The position numbers were made by a program, and so were the translations under genes. From NCBI GenBank assembly GCA_025331125.1, contig JAOALB010000005.1, forward strand, positions 248,001 to 312,000: 64,000 bases of DNA, written 5' to 3'. Positions 1 through 10,139 of the stretch are shown here, piece after piece (the stretch's first letter is position 1; each line of letters starts with the position of its first letter). Source of the DNA: Mycogone perniciosa. Its lineage: Eukaryota; Ascomycota; Sordariomycetes; Hypocreales; Hypocreaceae. Below the pieces are notes generated by a model. The model was not told the origin of the DNA. It worked only from the letters and a program-made list of their open reading frames with translations, and ran no database searches.

Positions 1-2
1 AA

Positions 3-1052
3 AATCTGCTCAAGGACGGCACCTGTCCCGGCTGGGACAAGATGCGCCATCCGGCCATGTGGATCGGCATTTTCTGCGGCGGCATCTTCACCGTCATCCT
101 CATGATGTACCGCGTCAAGGGTGCCATCATCGCCGGTATCATCCTCGTCAGCATCATTTCTTGGCCTCGAGGCACTCCCGTGACATATTTCCCCTACACC
201 GCCGTCGGTGATGACTCCTTCAACTTTTTCAAAAGGGTCGTCGACTTCCACCGCATTGAAAACATCCTCAATGTCCAAGATTGGAACATTTCCCAGTATG
301 GTGGCCAGTTCGGACTAGCCCTCATCACATTTCTCTACGTCGACATTCTCGACTGCACTGGCACCCTATACGGCATGGCTCGTTTCGCCGGCCTCATTGA
401 TGCCGAGACCCAGGATTTTGAAGGCTCTGCTGTGGCCTACATGGTCGACGCTGTGAGCATCTCTATCGGCGCCGTCCTCGGTGTTCCGCCCGTTACCGCC
501 TTCGTCGAGTCTGGTGCCGGTATCTCTGAGGGCGGCAAGACTGGCATCACATCGATGGTTACTGGTCTCTGCTTCTTCATCAGCATCTTCTTTGCCCCCA
601 TTTTTGCCTCGATTCCTCCATGGGCCACCGGCTGCGTGCTCATCCTAGTCGGCTCTATGATGGCTACATCCGTTACCCAGATCAACTGGGCGTATTTGGG
701 CGACGCCGTTCCAGCCTTCCTTGCCATTACCATTATGCCATTTACTTACTCCATCGCCAACGGTCTCATCGCCGGTATCATGACATACATCATCCTCAAC
801 GGTTTAGTGTGGCTATTGAAGGTGGCCACGGGTGGCCGCATCGTGCCTCCGAATTTGGACGAGAAAGAGCCTTGGACATGGCGAATTCCCGGTGGGTTTT
901 TCCCACCTTGGGTGGTGCGCTTGTCCAAAGGTCAGAAGGACTTTTGGCGAGAGCCCGAGACACCTGTGACGGAGACGGCCACTCAGAAGGAACAAGATGC
1001 CAATTCCGATCATGAGGTCCCTACAGAACCCGTTGGTACGAAGGCAGCATGA
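3..1052 (+). CDS. azgA: AzgA-type adenine/guanine/hypoxanthine permease, 5' partial
   Basis: C-terminal part of a purine:proton symporter of the NCS2/AzgA family in the plasma membrane. The frame is open from base 3, so the true start lies upstream; the Met at 42 is internal. Visible family features are the SWPRGTPVTYFPYT stretch, the LYVDILDCTGTLYGMARFAGL segment and the GVPPVTAFVESGAGISEGGKTG region, which line the transport path in this family. Several hydrophobic segments follow (LCFFISIFFAPIFASIPP, VPAFLAITIMPFTYSIANG), then a hydrophilic cytoplasmic tail rich in Glu and Thr. No intron is seen in this part. The next gene is convergent, ending at 1328. Family assignment is firm; substrate is inferred from the family. 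Confidence 0.93.
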   Translation, partial: NLLKDGTCPGWDKMRHPAMWIGIFCGGIFTVILMMYRVKGAIIAGIILVSIISWPRGTPVTYFPYTAVGDDSFNFFKRVVDFHRIENILNVQDWNISQYGGQFGLALITFLYVDILDCTGTLYGMARFAGLIDAETQDFEGSAVAYMVDAVSISIGAVLGVPPVTAFVESGAGISEGGKTGITSMVTGLCFFISIFFAPIFASIPPWATGCVLILVGSMMATSVTQINWAYLGDAVPAFLAITIMPFTYSIANGLIAGIMTYIILNGLVWLLKVATGGRIVPPNLDEKEPWTWRIPGGFFPPWVVRLSKGQKDFWREPETPVTETATQKEQDANSDHEVPTEPVGTKAA

Positions 1053-1327
1053 AGATAATCCCTCGTAAATAGAAAAACAAATAGGGAAAAAGGAAAAGTA
1101 TGCCTGGAATATGCGATGAGCATGTCAGGGAGCGACTGATGCAATATTTTGTGGATATATATGTATGTGCTCCGAATTTGGCGAGCTTCTGTATCGTATA
1201 CAGCCGTGATACCTATTTTTTATATAAAGCATTTCTAGACCAGTCAGTGAGCACATCTTTCTTCTTAACCTTTTTTTCATTGTTATTATCATCTTTTTAT
1301 TCCTTGATATATAAGCAATTTTATACC

Positions 1328-2685
1328 TCATGCTGCCATCAGAGCGATATGCTTGAGTTCACTACAACAAGGTCAGCAACCCACAACACTGATCTAGGAA
1401 AAGGGGAGAGAAAAGAAGGAGAACTCACCTTTGCACTTGGTGTCCAACCTTGGTAGGGGGATACTCGGCCTCCTCGCCCTCATCCCGTCCCAAACTCGCC
1501 TGCTCCTCCCTAACCTTCCTCGCCCTTTCTGTCAGCTCTGGCACAGGCTTAAGATCAAAATCTGAGCTCAGATGCCAAAACAATGTGCTCGAGATGCGAA
1601 TCAGTGGTCTATCAGGGAACTCCTCCTTCCGCCGCTCAATCGTCTCGAGGGTGCGTTCGTTGACGGTGACTTCGTGGTAGCCAGCTTTGATGAGGCCGCC
1701 GGTGATGTACTCGATCTGTTTGCCGGCTTGGACGAGAAGGTAGTTTCCGGGTGGGATCTTGACGGGGATGCGGTTGCCGGTGTTACGGGCCCAGATATTG
1801 AGGCCTGGGTAACGTGAGCGGCCGTGGATGGTAAGGAAGTTGAGGTCGGTGTGGAAGCCGGCGAGGATGGTGTCTTGGGTGCCGTACTTGTTGAGATCAG
1901 AAGCGGTGGGGGCGAGGAGATGGGGTCTGTATTTGTTCGATCAGTTGAAAGACTTCATTGTGATAGAGAGAGAAGGGGTCGAACCCGTAGCGGCCGGCGT
2001 TGCTAAAGTAGTCGGCCTGAAGGCCCAGGCCAAGCGCCGTCATCTCGGATAACTTGGAGACACTGCAAACAAGCATGCGTGAGTCGCGCAAGACAAATTT
2101 AATTTAGGCCCAAAGTAAAGCTTACGCATTCTTCATCGAACTCCCCCATTGATCCATAGTCGGTGCCCATCGATCCTTGATATGTGGCGCCTCAGGAGTA
2201 ATATTCGAGGCATTCAGCCCAGGAAACTGCGTCTTGTACGGCGGCGGCTCAACCATCCTCCAAAAGAACCTACACTTGGGATCAGGTTCATGACCAGATA
2301 TATCCAGCGGCCGTTGCGATGGATGCAGTCGCTGGATTATATCAAGACAGGGCTCATCCACAGCGCATTTCGGCTTCTCAGTGTTCTCGAGCGTGACACC
2401 GATCTGGTAGCTTAACTCGGGGCGCTCATCGCGGCGGATATCGTCTTCGGGCTGTGCGAAGTAGTCTTCGATGAGGTCGAGGAAGATATCGTTATCTTGT
2501 TCAGATACGCGCGAGTCGTGCAGAACGAGGGCGCCGTAGGTGATAAGGGCAGAGGCGGCGCGGGCGCATTCGGCTTGGACAGCAGAGGAGGACGGAGGGT
2601 TGTTGAGGTAGATGTCGAGATCGATTACAGGGAGGTCCATGGGCAGCTCGTGGTGTTGCTGCTGTTGCTCTTCTCGGGTCGCCAT
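1328..2685 (-). CDS. 2-oxoglutarate/Fe(II)-dependent dioxygenase (isopenicillin N synthase-like fold)
   Basis: Four-exon model: 2685-2126, 2062-1985, 1926-1429, 1361-1328, giving 389 residues. The introns are 63, 58 and 67 bp; the second uses a weak GTTCGA donor but keeps the frame across YG|PHLLAPT. The N-terminal part (MDLPVIDLDIYL) is typical of the DIOX_N domain. The catalytic domain has the iron-binding H-x-D in HTDLNFLTIHG, a downstream AGYHEV His as third ligand and the R-x-S 2-oxoglutarate-binding pair in RPLIRISS. The C-terminus LKHIALMAA comes from the small last exon; without that splice the protein would stop at VQR. Substrate unknown. Such enzymes hydroxylate or desaturate small molecules. 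The neighbouring SDR and FAD monooxygenase suggest small-molecule metabolism, but no backbone synthase is nearby. Confidence 0.85.
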
Positions 2686-3299
2686 GCTGAACAGTAGTGA
2701 GGGGTGATTGATAGATATCGTTGGAGAGCTGAGAATGCCGCAATCGTCGGGACTGGCGATGGAGCCCTTGAGCCCTTGCTGCTCTGAGTAATAGCAGTCA
2801 AAAGGCCGTGAGAGATGTTTAAATACAAGAAGTAGAGACGCGAGGGAAAGGTGAAAAAGTGAAAAGGTGAAAAGATGAAAAGATAAAAAAAGTAAAAGAT
2901 ATTATTAGCCGAGGGTCGCGCTCCTTCCCGTTCCTGCTGGTTCATGCTCGTTCCTGCTGGTTTGGTGGGGGAGGGGCAGAACGGCCCGTCCGGATGAAGA
3001 AGGAAATTTGTGGGGCAGTCACCGGGTCTGATCTTCGGAGCCGGCCGATACTCTCGGAGGACGCCATTAAGACTTTACAAAATTCAGGGCAAAAGCTCCG
3101 GATTGAACTTTGAGGAGGTTTCTCGGTAGGCGATTGACAGGGAATATTACATCAATTCATTAGATAGTACGAAGTAGTCGTTCCGATGGCATCTAAGGAT
3201 AATAACGGAACCTTGAGCTTGGACTCCAACTCCCAGAACCTTCATGAAAAAAACCCCGAGTACCAAATATACCAAGATATACTACAGATAGATCAATCA
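2686..3299. other. Intergenic region, promoter of the dioxygenase and 3' side of the SDR
   Basis: No convincing gene. The purine-rich stretch at 2845-2900 (gtgaaaaagtgaaaag-type repeats on +) is a pyrimidine tract upstream of the minus-strand dioxygenase start, as often seen in fungal promoters. A direct repeat of the core CTCGTTCCTGCTGG lies near 2930-2960. An open frame at 3186-3473 overlaps the SDR 3' end antisense and has no family features. Confidence 0.5.
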
Positions 3300-4384
3300 T
3301 CAAAGATAAGGCTTGAGCTGGGCCTCATTCCACTCCCAGAACCATTGCGCGATGCCTGTGCCGCCCTCAGACTTGATCTTTGCGCCATCCGTCATCTCCT
3401 TGGAAACAGTCCAGAACTGACCCCATGGGGCAACTATCTTGCCATTAGTTTATGTCTCTCGAAAAAATCATAGGAAAGGGTGCATACCAAAAGTGCCCGA
3501 CTTCTCAAGAGTCACCGTGCGCGAAAACGCAGCAAAGAGGTTCGTGTAGGCACCATACACCGGAGGATGCAACAGCGTCTTGCGCAAGATACAAGTCATC
3601 AGAGCTCCCTGGGTGCGCCAAAAGTCGGAGTCAAGATTGCCGGGATTCAGAGGGATGGAGATGATGCCATCACCTCTGTGACGAGCAGCAAACTCAGTGG
3701 CGAGGAAGTAGTTGCCCAGCTTGCTGATGCAATACTGGTCAAAGGCACCCTTCTTCTCAACCTGCGGTAAGTTATCGACGAAGTTCTTGGGAGCCATAGC
3801 CTCAGCGGCAGAGGAGGAGACCCAGACGACGCGAACTGAGTTGGCAGGCGCAGTCTTGGCTGTTGAGACGAGGACCGGTGTCAGGTACTTGGTAAAGGCG
3901 TATGTGCCGATGCAGTTGACGCCGAGCTGGAGTTCGTAGCCTTGCTGCGTCTTGCTTCCCTTCTCAGGGTATCCAACGCCAGCATTGTTGAAAAGAAGGT
4001 GGAGATTCTGCTCCCGTCGAAGGAACTCACTTGTGGAGGTCTGGATGCTGGGGAGGTCGGAGAGGTCGAGGTGAAGGTAGACCAGCTCTCCGCTAGACTT
4101 TGGGATGGCAGCTTTGATGCTGTCGATGGCCTTGTTCGTCTTTTCTTCTGAACGCGCCATCATGTAGACCTTGGCATTCCTGGAGTAGAGGATCTGGGCG
4201 ACCTCTTTGCCGACACCAGTGTTGGAGCCGGTGACAATGATGACCTAGTAGTATGATCAGTACATACTGTTATTATAACTGAAGGCAAATATCTTACCTT
4301 GCCCGTCAAGTCCGGAACATCCTTATCTGTGAATGTAGGAGCACCCGGAAAGGATTGTTTCATGAAGCTGATGGTACCGGGCAT
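3300..4384 (-). CDS. Short-chain dehydrogenase/reductase (SDR)
   Basis: Three exons: 4384-4298, 4244-3488, 3433-3300, giving 325 residues. The introns are 53 and 54 bp with GTAAGA and GTATGC donors. The Rossmann fold is complete: TGSNTGVG cofactor motif (around residues 33-40), NNAG (around 109), a catalytic Ser in WVSSSAAEAM and the active-site Y-x3-K in YCISK. A short N-terminal extension (MKQSFPGAPTFTDKDVPDLTGK) is usual in the fungal retinol-dehydrogenase-like SDRs. The open frame continues upstream to 4549, but MPGTISF fits the family start. The C-terminus ending LKPYL is recovered only after the second splice. It catalyses NAD(P)-dependent oxidation or reduction of an unknown alcohol or ketone. 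Confidence 0.88.
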
Positions 4385-6240
4385 TATGACTGATGATTCC
4401 TGGCTCCTTGGTAGACTCTCTTGATGTGATAATGGTATGAAAGGATTCAAATAACCTGGTACTTTTGGTAAGTGAACTTTTGTGTTCTTATCTTTGAAGA
4501 TGCCTGTCCAACTTGCTTGAGTGTGTTGAGTTGAGTCTACAAAGGCCAAAAGGTGTCGGAGGCCCTCGACCTTTTATACACGTCATTCTTTCGCGTCGCC
4601 ATCGCATGAGCCCAACCACACACGATAGCATCTCAGAATGATCAAACAACGCATCATCATCGTCATTTCGGTGTAGCGGAGGGATCGTTTGCGTGGCGCC
4701 CGAACTGATGATGCAATGCGGTCCGAGACGGAGAGACGGAGAGACGGACTTAAATGGAGATAGATAGCAGGGTCACCCTGGCATCGCTAATCTCCTGTTC
4801 GGTTCGGTTCTCCGACCTCCGTTATGTCTCCGCTATGCCTTTGCAGGTATAGTGACCCTCTCGGAAGATTATTGGTAAATGAGATCCCGTCTTCATTCAG
4901 TTTAGCTGCACCGTTGGGCCCTGACATTTGAATCGAAATTGAAATTTCATGTGTGTCAACCCTGGTTAGCATGCAGAGATAGTTTCTACAGCAACGAAGC
5001 AATTGATGAAGGTGTCTTTTTCAAGATGATGAAATTTTCTTGGAAGAAAGGACACAATACTAAGCGCCAGTTCAAGCAACGAGTTTGGACACTGCCTGCT
5101 CACGCCTCTAGTACTTGAAAGATCATCATCGTCATGGAGCAATTCATCGTCCAGGCCCAGCATACAGGCTCAATAAACCATATCCATACGTTTCTTCTTC
5201 CGCAATCTGCACCACAGCTCGCCAAGGAGATCCGCATCACAGTGGCAATCGTCGCGCTTGCTTGGGTCACGGTGACAGCTATTAAGCAACTTGGATACAG
5301 GAGCAAAGAGAAGGATTGGGAACAAGTATCACCGTAACCAGTGGGCACACGTCCTGTTTTACATGCTTGGCTACGCTTTGACTCCACCACCATACCATAC
5401 CGAGCTCAACAAAACAAAGCCGTGCATTCAATCAACCCCAGGCCATGCATCGCTTTGCGAGCCGAAAGCCACGCCTGCGTAAGCTCGAATACCCTAAGAA
5501 ACGCCTCTGAAGATCCGCCGGATATTCAACTTTGCCGATCTTGACGAGGCAGGATATACAGCGACTGCAGGAAACCGTTATCTACGACCTTGCTCACTTC
5601 TACGCCGCACATATCGCCCGCATTCCCGCCAGAAGGCAAAGGAAGCAATCTGTGAATCAACTGAGAAAGGCCACAAGCTTGATGATGTTATCGTTTGGTT
5701 CGTTAGAGCGAAGGGTTGAAAGCTTATAAATGTACGGAGTATATCATGGCTCTATTCTCGTCAGCATGCTCCATCCAATCCTAGCCACTATCAGCCTTGG
5801 TTTAGTCAGGCGTGAAATCACGTGTCCACTCTAGGTCAGGCGATCCTTGGACCCTGGTCAGGAGCCACAACGCCAGGCGGCAACTTAATTCCGGTATCCG
5901 TACTGTTGGCAATCATATTCCATACCTTTGGCCTGATCCCAAGCGTGACGTGGCTTATCCGTTTGTTGTCCGAACCTGTACGAAGTACTCACCAGAATTG
6001 CCTAACGGTAGATCTAGAAGTAAGTTATCTGCTCTCGGGATTGGCGTCTGTGTATCTACACTTGACCCTCACCAACAAGTACCTCGATAGTGAACGTGCT
6101 GCATCACGCAAGACGGCCTCTGCCCATCTGTTCTATCCTCTAGCGTGAAGCATGGACCAGGCGTCGAGCGAACCTCCCATTATCTCTGCTTGGCCTGAAG
6201 CAGGAATCGATCCACACGCCCCGAACGACTACCCGACGAA
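4385..6240. other. Intergenic region, no supported gene
   Basis: About 1.9 kb without a convincing gene. A 67-codon frame at 5134-5337 (+) has an ATG and one hydrophobic segment (ITVAIVALAWVTVTAI), and a hydrophobic frame lies at 5822-6148 (+). Neither has a recognisable family or clean splice partners. A TACGGAGTA-like motif lies near 5732. The region just before the inverted duplicate at 6241 may hold more decayed sequence of that gene, but I could not align it. Confidence 0.45.
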
Positions 6241-6499
6241 CCATATCGAGGATGTCAGGGTTGAGGACAATAGCGTCCAAATTATTGTATCGACAAAAGA
6301 ACAGCTGCTCAAGGTTGCTCAGGTCACTGCAGGGAAGCACTGTAGTCAGTGTATTGGGACTATGAATGACGAGTCCCTTCAGGAACTCGCTCGGACGTTG
6401 GTTGAGCGCCAGGGCGCCGTTGACCGTACGGGGGAGTCTAGGTTTACCAAGAGTTATGGTGACGGGCAAACAATCGGAGCTGGAGGGGCGAGAGTGTAA
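6241..6499 (+). pseudogene. C-terminal remnant of a STAND-associated N-terminal-domain protein
   Basis: The open frame around 6152-6499 encodes a segment alignable to the C-terminus of the opposite-strand gene at 6579-7781. It shares an E-D-(V/I) start, a VST..(Q/D)L(L/M)KV core, an AG followed by Q.IG, and a D-(E/D)-SLQ motif. It then carries the end (RFTKSYGDGQ) that resembles the usual C-terminal tail of this fungal family and that the minus-strand copy lacks. No N-terminal helical domain is found upstream on the + strand. I read it as the 3' piece of a broken inverted paralogue, though a short expressed protein from an ATG at 6152 is not excluded. Confidence 0.5.
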
Positions 6500-6578
6500 A
6501 TAAGTCTGTCAGCTGGCACTGGTACTTGACGACGACGACAACAACAATATGTATATTCGCTTCTCTTAGCTGGTCGAT

Positions 6579-7781
6579 CTATCGATGTGCATGTAGCTGG
6601 AAATACTGCTGAAGCGAGTCGTCTGAACACGACCCGATAAATTGAATGGACCTGCTTCCCGCTGACGCGCCTTTGACCTTCATAAGGTCTCCCAAAGTAG
6701 AAACAAACACTTGCTGCCCATCATCTGCCGCGGTGATATCTTCTAGAACATGAACTCGTTCAGGTGATGCTCTTTGGGAAGCATCCTTGCAGATGGCAAG
6801 ACACTGCTTCACACTCTGAAGCTCGGCATATAAGCTCCGGACGCTTTTGTCGGAATTGATGGAGACATCATGGCTTGTACTCGCAGATACTTGATCAAGA
6901 CGGCTGTTCAGATCCCGTATACTTGTCTGCAGCTGCAATATAGTTTCCGCAAGCTTGTCGTTGCATTCCGTTAAGGTCGAAAAGGTCATGATGTCAGCTC
7001 GGCTTAGGCTCTCTGCCGATACACCTGTGAGCTGCTGTTGACTTGAGAATGATGCGCTGTTTCGAATCGGCAGGAGTCCCAGATGGTTTATATGATCAGC
7101 AACGTCCCTGCATATCTTCAGGCATTGCTCTGTGCTATCTTTCTCTTCTCGAATCCGACGCAAGCTGATTGCATTATCGGGAGATGGCACGGCGGGCTTG
7201 ACAGCGAGAGACTGCAGCTTATTATTGATGTCTGTTAAGTGATCTTCAAGATCGTGTGTTGTACTGTCAATCATTTCTTTGTACTGATTCAATACTTGAA
7301 GAGTTACCGTGGAGGAGCGGCTGCCTTGTGGTTAGCCGGTTTGAGCTTACTGGGGAAGGGAGACTAACAGGTTAGCATCACCCAAGGCGACGGCAATGGT
7401 GGATTTATATCCAGATAACATGTTCGTGAAGCCTGTCACGTCACTGTCCATGTACCTAAGTCTGGCCCAGTCCCTGAAACTGGTCCTCGAGCCTCCCGAA
7501 TGCGCAGTACATTTGACCATGAGATCGTTGAAGTCGTCACAGGCTTCACGGCATCGCACGAGGGGCACCTTGAGGGGCTCCAGGGTAGAATCGTCACGCT
7601 CAACAACATCTTTCAGAGACCGTAGGACTCCTATGAGAGCATCCAGCTCATCCTGAAGCTGACGGATGACTCTCTGATGATTCTTAAAACTCTTGACAGT
7701 GCGATACAGCAACTGGCCGGACTGAAGGGTGGCTGTGACAATGGCCAGTGGGGCGCCACTAAGGCCCAACGGATCAGCCAT
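6579..7781 (-). CDS. Fungal STAND-associated N-terminal-domain protein (azaphilone-cluster protein L-like), standalone
   Basis: Two exons, 7781-7369 and 7320-6579, 384 residues. The 48-bp intron (GTTAGT donor, GCTAAC branch, CAG acceptor) restores the frame across GDANL|RSSTVT. The start MADPLGLSGAPLAIVTATLQS and the following helices (LLYRTVKSFKN, ELDALIGVLRSLKDVV) match the helical N-terminal domain that fungi place in front of STAND/NLR proteins and also use alone. The C-terminal half is helical with heptad-like stretches and ends in FVSTLGDLMKVKG...SDDSLQQ, then stops early relative to the related fragment at 6241-6499. No nucleotide-binding domain is present. A cell-death or incompatibility role is plausible from the family only. 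The name 'protein L-like' reflects domain naming and does not imply azaphilone synthesis here. Confidence 0.72.
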
Positions 7782-8575
7782 CGTACGATCTTTGCTGCGT
7801 TAACAGAAGTAAATGGTACTTGACGGTGCATTAAACCACTCACTTACTGCCTGATTTTCTGTGCTCAATAGTACCCGTTTCCAGAGATGTACGACACAAT
7901 AGAACGAACGGGCTGCGGAAACAAGGATCACATAATACCGAGTAGTATTTCGTATGGATTTTTTGGTGGGCCGAACCGAGGTCATGCGGGGTATACATAT
8001 GTGTACGAAATATCTATTATGAGATTGATACATGGGCAGATTGATTGTAGTATATGGTGATTCAGACTACTATTATGCCAACAAGATGCTCTCACAACTG
8101 GAGCTGGTGCTTTGGCTCGTGGTGCATAGCTCAATCTCCAAATATCTGGGACCAGGGAGGACCTCTGACTGCATATCCGGCTCATGTGTGTTAAATTGCC
8201 AAGGAAATCCCAGCCCTGCATGAATTCGTCCTTGTCAGACGAAACTTGTCATTTTGAGATGTCCCTCACTGGGCGGAAAGTACACTCTTCATTTGTCTCT
8301 CCTCATATTTTAAATTTATTAGCCTTGAATACTTGCAGCCATCCATCATCGTTAGGTCGATTAGCGGAGACTCGAGTCCGCGTATTCCGTGAGCTTCGAG
8401 AGAGCAAAATCCCACCCGAGAAAACGCCAACCAGACCCGCCACAGAGGCACAGGTGAGAGCTCTGCTATCAATGCACATGTCCACTCTTCTATACCAACG
8501 TTATTATTGAAGCAAATTATCAACTTGGGCTTGCGGCAAGGCTTCTGCAGGGATCGAGGAACGAGCCAAGACCAC
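7782..8575. other. Intergenic region
   Basis: Promoter side of the minus-strand STAND-domain gene and 3' side of the FAD monooxygenase. Several overlapping short frames occur on both strands near 8184-8586, but none has family features or splice-consistent extensions. Nothing else is seen. Confidence 0.5.
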
Positions 8576-10139
8576 TCATGCAGCAATGAAGATCTCAGTC
8601 GCCTGCGACACGATCATTTCATTCGCAGGATTCTTCTCCTCATCATCTAGCTTCTCCTCCCACTCCAGCAGCCCCGTCGTGAAGCCCACCGAGGGTAAAA
8701 ATCTCAGCTTTGGTGCAGCAGCAATGTACTTCCCCACGCGGTTCGCAAAATTCCTGTCGTTCGATAGCGGAAGCACCCAGTTGGCCAGGAACTTATAGAA
8801 CGGCGTGGCATATGTGTGCATCTTGGCGACCATGTTGCTGAGGTCCATGAGTTCTTTCATTCGCTGCCTCTGCTCTTGCTGATACGTCGCGAAGGCCATG
8901 TTGAGGGCGGTGCCACTGGGTTTGGAGCCTCTGGTAGTTTGCATGACTTTATGGATGTTATTGATCACTGCGGTAACGCTTTCGATGGCTGAGTTTCCGC
9001 CCAAGGCCATGTTGGGGTGGACCTATTGTGTGAACGAGTGAGATAGTGGCCCGGAATGTATTTGGATGCTGGCGTTTGTTTGTCCCACTCACCTTGTGTA
9101 CGGCATCGCCGGCGAGAACAATTCTGCCATGGTGCCAGTGCTCCATGACACCCTCTTCAAGAGAGACCACAGCGGCCCGAGTGCGGCGTTTCCAGAGCTC
9201 GCTAAAGACCATTTCATCTGTCACAGGCATATCGGCAACAAGCTCTGCCAATACGTTGGCCTCGTCATCGGTGTGATGTTCACGCCTTGGCCATGTGAAA
9301 GGCTTTTGGGCGAAGATGACGAAGAAGTACACGGCATGCGGCTGGGACGTAGCGAGGAACGTGAATCCATTGTTGTAAGTGACGGTGAGGTAACGGTCGC
9401 CGAGCTCGGGGATGGCAGGTGTCGTGCCGATAAGGGTCTTCCAACATGTCTTCAAGGCTAACGACGACATCAATAATTGGCAACAGCTTTAGGAGTGGCT
9501 TGAAGAATACTTACAGGTCTTCTCCTTGGTCTTGATCAGACCAGGTGATGTCTTGGCAGCGTGCTGCCACATGATCTCCCGCACCCTACTGTGGACACCA
9601 TCACAGCCGAGGATCATGTCTCCAACTTCAACATGGCCGTTGGTAAGCTTGACTTCGACTCTGTCGGGGAATTGTTCCACGTCTTCGACATGGGCATTGG
9701 TCTTGATGAACGACTTATCAGGCAGGCCGTCGTAGAGGATTTGCAAGAACTCTCGTCGCTCAAAAGGAAAGAAGCCAATTCCATGACTAGGAGAAGTTAG
9801 CTCATCTGGACGAAAAGTGACGGGATGTCTGACTTACTTCTCCTCGACATGGGTATAGAGATTATTGTCATGAATTACTCGTCCATCTGAGGCCCGACAT
9901 AAGAAACGGCTGAGCGGAACGGCAGCTTTCTTGATGGCATCTAGATAGCCGAGCTGGTGGAGAATCCGAAGGCCATGAGGCCACATCGAAATGCCTGCTC
10001 CAATCGGTGGAGCAACCTCAGAGTGTTTTTCGAGAACGACATGATCGACACCAAGTTTCTGCAAAGCACTGGAGGCTACTAACCCTGCTACTCCACAGCC
10101 AACAACGATGATGCGGAAAGGGCGCTCGGGCTGTGACAT
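8576..10139 (-). CDS. FAD-dependent monooxygenase (salicylate hydroxylase/PaxM-like group)
   Basis: Four exons: 10139-9838, 9786-9515, 9457-9093, 9022-8576, 461 residues. The introns are 51, 57 and 70 bp, all with GTAAGT or GTGAGT donors. The class A flavin monooxygenase motifs are all present: the dinucleotide-binding VVGCGVAGL (residues 11-19), the DG motif in GCDGVHSRVR, and the GD motif spanning the last splice in LAGDAVHK|VHPNMALGGN. The C-terminal third is helical and ends EIFIAA. It uses NAD(P)H and O2 to hydroxylate or epoxidise a substrate. The N-terminal GIGFFPFERREFLQILY segment resembles meroterpenoid-pathway epoxidases, but no prenyltransferase or PKS is in view, so the substrate is unknown. 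Confidence 0.9.

Noticed and set aside
5134..6148. Short plus-strand frames with hydrophobic segments
   Set aside because: No family features and no splice-consistent joins; similar frames are expected by chance in non-coding DNA.
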